Source: Bacteroidales bacterium
GTDB lineage: Bacteria; Bacteroidota; Bacteroidia; Bacteroidales; JAADGE01
Direction: 5' to 3'
Assembly (NCBI GenBank): GCA_026987795.1
Contig: JALSMF010000309.1
Span: 1 to 13,205 of the forward strand
Length of the DNA stretch: 13,205 nucleotides
Positions 8,681 to 13,205 of the stretch are shown in pieces. The number at the start of each line of letters is the position of its first letter. The first letter of the stretch is position 1. The position numbers were made by a program, and so were the translations under genes. The notes under the pieces were generated by a model. The model made no database searches, was not told the origin of the DNA, and saw only the letters and a program-made list of their open reading frames with translations.

Positions 8681-8749
8681 AACGTTTGTGTTTTTGGTTT
8701 GTAATTTTTTAAAAAACGAATTTTTTCATCTTTTTTACTTTCAACTTTC

Positions 8750-9733
8750 TTACCAATCTTTATCAACTTTTACTTTTTTTGCTTCGGCTTTTTTGAGGTT
8801 AATTTTTTTTCGTGTTTCTTTTTCTTGCTCTTTAATGTATTGCAATAATCTTTGTGCATCGGCATCTGACATTTTTATTGTTTCGGGCATTGAGTCGGGG
8901 TCTTTTCCGTCAGGTATTCCGTCATTGTCAGAGTCGGTATCTCTGTAATCAGGTATTCCGTCTTTGTCAGTGTCTTTTGGAAATTCGGGATTTTTGCCTG
9001 CTTCGTATGTGTCGGGGATTCCGTCATTATCCGAATCGGTGTCTTTATAATCGGGTATTCCGTCTTTGTCGGTATCAGGATTTTGCTGTTTGTTTTGCTG
9101 ATTTTTATTTTGCTCTGTTTTGTCAGGTATTCCGTCATTATCAGCATCATTATTTTGTCCTTGGTTTCGTTTTTTATTTTCTTCGGTTCCTTTGTTTTTA
9201 TTTTCTTTATTATTGTTTTGCTGTTGCTGATTATTTTGGTTTTGTTGCTGCTGTTGCTTTTTTAACTGCTTCAAAACTTCTGATGTATAAGACAAATTAT
9301 ACTTTGCATCTTTGTCGGAAGGGTTATTTCGCAGGGCATTTTTATAAGAATCAATACTTTGAGTAAACTTTTTTATTGCATCGGATGTTTTTTGTTCTTT
9401 CAGTAATTTCTCAGCTTGTTTAAATTGTGTATTTCCGAGATTATAATATATTTCTGACAGTTTTTCTTTATCGGACTGAAGATTTGTCAGTTTTGTTAAT
9501 TGTTTTTCGGCATTTTCGTATTTATTTTGTTTATAATATGCATCTGCAATATTGAAATTTGCAGCAAAAGAGCTTGAGTCAACAGCCAAGGCTTTTTTGT
9601 AATCTATTTCAGCATTTCCGTAGTCTTTATTTTCATAACTTTTATTCCCGCTTCTTATATATTTTCTTTCTTTTTGTGAAAAAACCGGGATATTTATTAC
9701 GGTTAAAAGTATTAGAACTATCGAAAACTTCAT
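8750..9733 (-). CDS. batC: BatC: TPR protein with calcium-type aspartate repeats
   Basis: The 327-residue product has a signal peptide (1-19, cleavage near VFS-Q). TPR repeats at about 22-155 include YKKALAVDSSSFAANFNIAD and YKNALRNNPSDKDAKYNLSY. A Gln/Asn-rich low-complexity linker runs from about 159 to 218. Five aspartate repeats of the thrombospondin type-3 / DxDxDG-GIPD kind span 196-280, with DGIPD cores at 200-204, 224-228, 237-241, 258-262 and 271-275. The C-terminus (MSDADAQRLLQYIKEQEKE... to KDW) matches BatC tails, where a terminal Lys/Asp-Trp is common. The repeats should bind calcium if folded like type-3 repeats, consistent with a periplasmic or surface location. I know of BatC mainly as a TPR protein with a charged linker, so the repeats look like an insertion. 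It starts 11 bp after the PaaK-like gene, suggesting co-transcription. Confidence 0.87.
   Translation of the reverse strand: MKFSIVLILLTVINIPVFSQKERKYIRSGNKSYENKDYGNAEIDYKKALAVDSSSFAANFNIADAYYKQNKYENAEKQLTKLTNLQSDKEKLSEIYYNLGNTQFKQAEKLLKEQKTSDAIKKFTQSIDSYKNALRNNPSDKDAKYNLSYTSEVLKQLKKQQQQQNQNNQQQQNNNKENKNKGTEENKKRNQGQNNDADNDGIPDKTEQNKNQQNKQQNPDTDKDGIPDYKDTDSDNDGIPDTYEAGKNPEFPKDTDKDGIPDYRDTDSDNDGIPDGKDPDSMPETIKMSDADAQRLLQYIKEQEKETRKKINLKKAEAKKVKVDKDW
8894..9148 (-). repeat. Five tandem coding repeats (thrombospondin type-3-like) within batC
   Basis: On the plus strand five copies of a GG(T/G)ATTCCGTC(A/T)TT core are visible, starting near 8913, 8952, 9015, 9054 and 9126; they encode GIPD with the preceding aspartates. 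Spacing is not uniform (two copies close together, a longer gap holding TYEAGKNPE). Codon-level similarity suggests expansion by duplication within the gene. This repeated DNA also produces meaningless long open frames on the other strand. Confidence 0.85.
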
Positions 9734-9744
9734 TTTTTAAAATT

Positions 9745-11040
9745 TTATCCTTTACGTTTATCAACAAATTTAACAGGTTTCCTGCCGGTTTCGGGAAACA
9801 ATTTTTGTGCAATTATACTCGGTTCCTCAAAAACAATTTTCGGTGCTACTCTCAGTTTTGCTCTGAAACGGTCTTTCAGTATTTTTTCGTGTTTCGGAAG
9901 CATTTTTTTTATGCCCGTATATATAACAATTTCATCTGTTCCTATATCGTTAGTAAAAACTTCTACTATATAGTTTTCAATTTCTTCAATATCATCTAAA
10001 ATATCGTATAGTGATGACGGGTAAAGGGTAGTTCCCTTATATTTTATCATTTGTTTTTTTCTGCCCAAAACAGGACCTAATCGGGTTGTATTTCTGCCGC
10101 ATAAACATTTTTCGTTATAATGTTTCATTACGTCTCCTGTTTTGAAACGCAGCAAAGGCATACCTTCTACACCGAGAGTTGTGATTACGAGCTCTCCTGC
10201 AAAGCCTTCTTTAACCGGGTTGTTATTCTCATCAAGAAATTCAATTATTATAAGTTCCGGATGATGATGTCCGCCTTTGCCTTCTGAACATTCGGTAAAA
10301 GCAGATGCCATTTCTGTTGAAGCATAAGCAGAATAAAGTTTAAGGTTTTTCCACTTTTCGGAAATACGTTTACCCAGCTTGTTTAGTTCAAAATTATCAT
10401 TTCTTATAGGCTCGCCTATACAAACAGCTTTCTTAACACTTGTATTGTTATAGTTGATATTATTTTCATCGGCATAATCGGCAAGCTTGAGTAAAAAAGA
10501 GGGAACAGTAATAAATGCTGTAGGTTTTATTCTGTTTATTGTATCCCATTGTAATTCCGGAATTCCGCCGCCGACTCTTACAATTCCTGCACCTAATTTT
10601 CTTGCTCCGAGATAATATGCCAGACCTGCCATAAAACGTTTGTCGATAGTTACCATTTGTTGGTAAATATCTTCATAAGTTCCGTCGGCACAGGCAAATG
10701 ATATGCATTCGTTGTATGCAAGCCGTTGTAAATCTTTTTCTGTCAGGGCAAATGTTACCGGGTCGCCGAGAGTTCCCGAAGTAGTTATGTAATCAATAAT
10801 TTTGTTCTTAGGGACGCATAAAAAGTCTTCATTGTATTTTTGTAAATCGCTTTTCTCCGTAATCGGAATTTTATGCAAATCCTCAATTGTTTTTATTTCA
10901 TTAAAAGAAAGATTATTCTTTTTGAATAAATTTTGATAGAAATCAGAGTTTTTCGCAAGATATTGCATTAACTCTCTTAGCCTTCTTTCCTGAAAAAGTT
11001 TTATTTCTTTTTTTGATTTAAATTCTATTTCAGGTTTCAT
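9745..11040 (-). CDS. PaaK-like AMP-forming acyl/aryl-CoA ligase family protein
   Basis: This 431-residue protein has the phenylacetate-CoA ligase (PaaK) fold pattern of the adenylate-forming superfamily. The phosphate-binding loop is TSGTLGDP (87-94). YASTE at 239-243 is the adenine-side motif, and LRFKTGDV (297-304) supplies the ribose-binding Asp. The C-terminal lid begins around GRKKQMIKYKGTTLYPS (326-342). A candidate catalytic Lys lies near the end (ETGRKPVKFVDKR). CLCG at 312-315 resembles the cysteine segment of PaaK relatives. The expected reaction is ATP-dependent activation of a carboxylic acid to an acyl-AMP and then CoA thioester. The substrate cannot be read from sequence, and no other phenylacetate genes are nearby. 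It lies 11 bp upstream of batC on the same strand and appears to head the operon. The start is supported by a 105-bp noncoding gap just upstream. Confidence 0.85.
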   Translation of the reverse strand: MKPEIEFKSKKEIKLFQERRLRELMQYLAKNSDFYQNLFKKNNLSFNEIKTIEDLHKIPITEKSDLQKYNEDFLCVPKNKIIDYITTSGTLGDPVTFALTEKDLQRLAYNECISFACADGTYEDIYQQMVTIDKRFMAGLAYYLGARKLGAGIVRVGGGIPELQWDTINRIKPTAFITVPSFLLKLADYADENNINYNNTSVKKAVCIGEPIRNDNFELNKLGKRISEKWKNLKLYSAYASTEMASAFTECSEGKGGHHHPELIIIEFLDENNNPVKEGFAGELVITTLGVEGMPLLRFKTGDVMKHYNEKCLCGRNTTRLGPVLGRKKQMIKYKGTTLYPSSLYDILDDIEEIENYIVEVFTNDIGTDEIVIYTGIKKMLPKHEKILKDRFRAKLRVAPKIVFEEPSIIAQKLFPETGRKPVKFVDKRKG

Positions 11041-11055
11041 ATTTTACAATTTACG

Positions 11056-11063
11056 CAAAAGTA
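11056..11063 (-). promoter_or_regulatory. Candidate Bacteroidota -7 element upstream of the PaaK-like gene
   Basis: On the minus strand the 8-mer TACTTTTG fits the Bacteroidota primary sigma -7 consensus TAnnTTTG, 15 bp before the start codon. No convincing TTTG is found at the expected -33 spacing, and the implied leader would be only about 10 nt. In AT-rich DNA this can be chance. The rest of the 11041-11145 gap shows no hairpin strong enough to call a terminator for the upstream phosphatase gene. Confidence 0.25.
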
Positions 11064-11145
11064 TAAAAATATCAAGACTATGTTTTATACCTGAAAAAAT
11101 ATTTAAAAAAAACTTAAAGAACAGGTTCGTAACAGAATATTGTAT

Positions 11146-12624
11146 TTATATTTTAACACCAAAAATTAAAATATCATCAATTTGTCGGTTGCTTCCTTTC
11201 CATTTTTCAAATGCTTCATCTAAAATTTCTTTTTGAAGTTTCATATCTTCTTTATGTATTTGCAGGAGTAAATTTTTGAATTGTTTAATGCCGTATTTTT
11301 TATTGTTAATACTGTTGAATTGGTCAGTAAAACCATCTGAAAACATATATAAAACATCATTTCTTTTCAACCTGAATTCATTATTTTCAAAAGTTTTTTC
11401 AAATTGAAATAAACCTATAGGGTTTTTAGTTGCTTTAATTTGAATTAGTTCATTATTTCTGATAATAAATAACGGACTGTAAGCTCCTGCAAATTGCAAA
11501 TTATTTGTTTTTGTATCAATTAAGCATAAAGCGATATCCATACCGTCATTGGTCTCTTCGTCAGAATCGCTTTGATTAAGAGAGGACTTAACTTGATGTC
11601 GCAGGTCTTCGAGAATCTGAGCCGCAGTATTAACTTCTTTTTTTCTGACAATTTCATTTAAAAATGCAATTCCCAGCATACTTACAAAAGCACCGGGAAC
11701 ACCGTGTCCCGTACAATCAGCAACGGCAATTATATAATGGTCGTTAATTTTTTTAAAAAAATAAAAATCACCGCTTACAATATTTTTCGGTTTATAAAAA
11801 ATAAAATGAGAGGGAAGAAAATGCGATAAAGTTTTTTCGGAAGGTAAAACGGCATTCTGAATACGTTTAGCGTAATTTATACTGTCTGTAACATGTTTAT
11901 TGTATTTTGAAATTTTTTCGTTTATTTTTTGCAAAGCATCAGCTTGGGCTTGAATCTCTTCGCTACTTTGTTTTATCTCTTCGTTTTGATCTTTTAAGAG
12001 TTTAGTTTGTAAAAAGTTCTGTCTGATGTACATTTCTAACAGAAAATCTGCTACCAGAACAACAATTATAATAGTAAATAAAAAAAAGAGATTGCTTATA
12101 AGAAATTTAATTTTTTCAGGTTCAAGTAAGTTTTGTTTGAATAAAGCAATTAAGAGATAAATTGTTGCAATTAGTAAAGCATTGTAAATAAACTGTTTTA
12201 GTCTGACACGCAGAGGTATAGAAGCGGAAAGAGTTATGAGTAGTCCTATATAATAGGTATTATAAGCAAATTCATACTGCTTTGAAACATATATCATTAA
12301 AAGAATTGATAACCCCAGAACTATACTTACCGAATTTGCAATGAATTGTAAATTCGAAATTATAAGGTACTTTGATTTTTTATTGAAACTTAAAATTAGA
12401 AGAACAGAAAAAAAAAGCTGGTCAATTAAGCGAAAAAACCAAAATAATATATAGGAACTTTCGGCAGATAAATAGTCCAGATAAAGATAAAAGAAATTTG
12501 TAATAAAAATTACAATAAGTGTAATGCGAAAAAGAATAAAAGACCTTTCATTGAAATATTTATTAAATTCTTTTTTTTCTGTTGAGGATAGTTTCGGTAA
12601 ACTTAAAAAAGACGGATTTCCCAT
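11146..12624 (-). CDS. Membrane-anchored PP2C/SpoIIE-type serine phosphatase (RsbU-like)
   Basis: The 492-residue protein has a short N-terminal cytoplasmic part and about six TM segments (roughly 31-49, 57-79, 88-112, 122-139, 146-163, 174-196). A predicted coiled-coil linker follows (205-240). The C-terminal SpoIIE/PP2C-type phosphatase domain starts near SINYAKRIQNAVLPS (248-262). Metal-binding aspartates are visible in SGDFY (D286), VADCTGHGVPGAF (D303), NDGMDIAL (D362), SDGFTD (D430, D433) and RQIDDILIF (D483/D484). The catalytic set looks complete. Family members dephosphorylate serine or threonine on anti-sigma-factor antagonists or similar proteins. Here the TM part may sense a membrane or envelope signal, but no ligand domain (PAS, GAF, TPR) is present. 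No antagonist or anti-sigma gene is adjacent. It appears to be a single-gene transcript, separated by 105 bp from the next gene on its strand. Confidence 0.9.
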   Translation of the reverse strand: MGNPSFLSLPKLSSTEKKEFNKYFNERSFILFRITLIVIFITNFFYLYLDYLSAESSYILFWFFRLIDQLFFSVLLILSFNKKSKYLIISNLQFIANSVSIVLGLSILLMIYVSKQYEFAYNTYYIGLLITLSASIPLRVRLKQFIYNALLIATIYLLIALFKQNLLEPEKIKFLISNLFFLFTIIIVVLVADFLLEMYIRQNFLQTKLLKDQNEEIKQSSEEIQAQADALQKINEKISKYNKHVTDSINYAKRIQNAVLPSEKTLSHFLPSHFIFYKPKNIVSGDFYFFKKINDHYIIAVADCTGHGVPGAFVSMLGIAFLNEIVRKKEVNTAAQILEDLRHQVKSSLNQSDSDEETNDGMDIALCLIDTKTNNLQFAGAYSPLFIIRNNELIQIKATKNPIGLFQFEKTFENNEFRLKRNDVLYMFSDGFTDQFNSINNKKYGIKQFKNLLLQIHKEDMKLQKEILDEAFEKWKGSNRQIDDILIFGVKI

Positions 12625-12703
12625 TTTTGAGTTTTAAATATTAATTTAAAAAAATATACTTAGCCGGCAGTTATCATAAGTTAATTAAAACTGAAACAGC
12701 ATT

Positions 12704-12711
12704 CAAAGATA
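12704..12711 (-). promoter_or_regulatory. Candidate -7 element for the SpoIIE-type phosphatase gene
   Basis: On the minus strand TATCTTTG fits TAnnTTTG and lies 79 bp before the start codon. It is the only exact match on this strand in the divergent gap. No TTTG occurs at the expected 19-21 bp upstream spacing, so support is partial. Confidence 0.3.
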
Positions 12712-12729
12712 ATAATATCCCGTATTATT
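12711..12729. repeat. Inverted repeat in the divergent intergenic region
   Basis: AATAATA and TATTATT form a perfect 7-bp inverted repeat around the 5-base centre TCCCG. It sits immediately upstream of the candidate -7 element of the phosphatase gene, a location where an operator could act. The all-AT arms make a weak hairpin, and an AT-rich background can produce such repeats by chance. The rest of 12625-12870 shows no gene. For pckA only the near-match TTAATTTG at 12830-12837 is seen as a -7-like site. Confidence 0.3.
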
Positions 12730-12842
12730 TTAATCTGATAATAATAAAAATTAAAAATATAAATTGAAATATTGATGCAATTGTGTTTTATAAAAGGTTT
12801 AATAATGAAAATTTTAAAATAAAATTATATTAATTTGTAATT

Positions 12843-12871
12843 CTAAAAATAAAACTAAACTAAAAATAAAA
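12843..12871 (+). repeat. Short direct repeat in the pckA leader
   Basis: The 12-mer CTAAAAATAAAA occurs at 12843-12854 and again at 12860-12871, a 17-bp period, with the second copy running into the pckA start codon. A-rich leaders are normal for Bacteroidota translation starts, so this may simply be a small duplication within the translation-initiation region. Confidence 0.5.
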
Positions 12872-13205
12872 TGGCTAAATTAGATTTAAGTAAATACGGA
12901 ATTACCGACGTAAAAGAAATTTACCACAATTTATCCTATGATGAGTTGTATGAACACGAATTAAATCCTGAATTGGAGGGATATGAAAAAGGCTATTTAA
13001 CAAATCTCGGTGCTGTATCGGTAGATACAGGAATTTTTACGGGTCGTTCACCTAAAGATAAATATATTGTAAAGGAAGAAGAAAACGAAAAAAATATTTG
13101 GTGGAAGAATGATCATAGACCGGCTTCCGACAATAAACCTATTTCAGAAGAAATTTGGAATGATTTATTAGAAAACAGTGTAAAACAATTATCAGGAAAA
13201 AAAAT
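12871..13205 (+). CDS. pckA: ATP-dependent phosphoenolpyruvate carboxykinase, N-terminal part (3' partial)
   Basis: The 111 complete codons visible match the N-terminus of ATP-type PEP carboxykinase: YGITDVKEIYHN (9-20), a GYEKGYLTNLGAV segment (37-49), and VDTGIFTGRSPKDKYIV (51-67). Arg59 corresponds to the conserved substrate-binding arginine in TGRSPKDK. WW at 76-77 and DNKPISEE (86-93) are also typical. The enzyme converts oxaloacetate and ATP to phosphoenolpyruvate, CO2 and ADP in the cytosol (gluconeogenesis, or the reverse carboxylating direction in some anaerobes). The gene runs off the window; nucleotide-binding and catalytic motifs are beyond the end. The start is chosen from family alignment by memory and the A-rich leader. 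It is divergent from the SpoIIE-type phosphatase gene, sharing a 246-bp upstream region. Confidence 0.93.
   Translation, partial: MAKLDLSKYGITDVKEIYHNLSYDELYEHELNPELEGYEKGYLTNLGAVSVDTGIFTGRSPKDKYIVKEEENEKNIWWKNDHRPASDNKPISEEIWNDLLENSVKQLSGKK

Noticed and set aside
8711..8726. A6-TTCG-T6 hairpin on the minus strand between batC and the small BatD-like gene
   Set aside because: The stem is only A-U pairs and lies in a poly-A/T-rich gap; it is too weak to call an intrinsic terminator, although it could slightly affect transcript processing.
8854..9366. Long plus-strand open frames opposite batC
   Set aside because: They are produced by the repetitive aspartate-repeat DNA and low-complexity linker of batC; the translations are Cys/Phe/Arg-rich with no family resemblance, while batC has signal peptide, TPRs and a conserved tail.
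11119..11128. GAAC-AG-GTTC palindrome in the gap after the phosphatase gene
   Set aside because: The two-base centre prevents a hairpin and no second copy is found, so neither terminator nor operator can be supported.
12830..12837. TTAATTTG as a pckA promoter -7 element
   Set aside because: It differs from TAnnTTTG at the second base and has no TTTG at the -33 spacing, so it is mentioned only as a near-match.

Overview
The window is AT-rich, has no visible Shine-Dalgarno sequences (A-rich stretches precede the starts instead) and carries gene families typical of Bacteroidota: a bat ("aerotolerance") gene set with TPR-SH3 BatE and a K/D-W-ended BatC, a multi-TM SpoIIE-type phosphatase, and ATP-dependent PEP carboxykinase. 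I infer a chromosomal segment of a Bacteroidota bacterium, perhaps a Bacteroidales relative. No IS, phage, tRNA, rRNA or CRISPR feature was seen.

Layout. (1) At 1-3526 (+) lies the 3' part of a very large gene. It starts inside the cytosolic C-terminal domain of an SLC12/cation-chloride-cotransporter-type permease. It continues through about 650 residues of unrecognised charged helical sequence into a P-loop AAA-type ATPase and a winged-helix-like end. (2) It converges, with a 7-bp gap, on a long minus-strand run that reads from about 11040 down to 3534: PaaK-like adenylate-forming ligase, batC, a stand-alone single-domain BatD-like gene, batD, batE, a 65-residue two-TM protein, and a YgiQ-type radical SAM protein. 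Spacings are 8-27 bp except 69 bp after batC, so one operon is likely. (3) A separate minus-strand gene at 11146-12624 encodes a membrane-anchored PP2C/SpoIIE phosphatase. (4) A 246-bp divergent intergenic region leads to the start of pckA (+), which runs off the window.

How it may work together. All Bat proteins here look exported. BatC carries TPRs plus calcium-binding-type aspartate repeats. BatD is anchored by a C-terminal TM and possibly a lipidated N-terminus. The small BatD-like protein looks soluble and periplasmic. BatE is predicted to present TPRs and an SH3-like domain on the periplasmic side of two TMs. They plausibly form an envelope complex. The usual partners (MoxR ATPase, DUF58 protein, vWA proteins BatA and BatB) are not in the window; a PaaK-like ligase occupies the upstream position. 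The most unusual items are the transporter-ATPase fusion and the modified bat cluster (extra BatD domain gene, calcium-type repeats in BatC, lipoprotein-like BatD).
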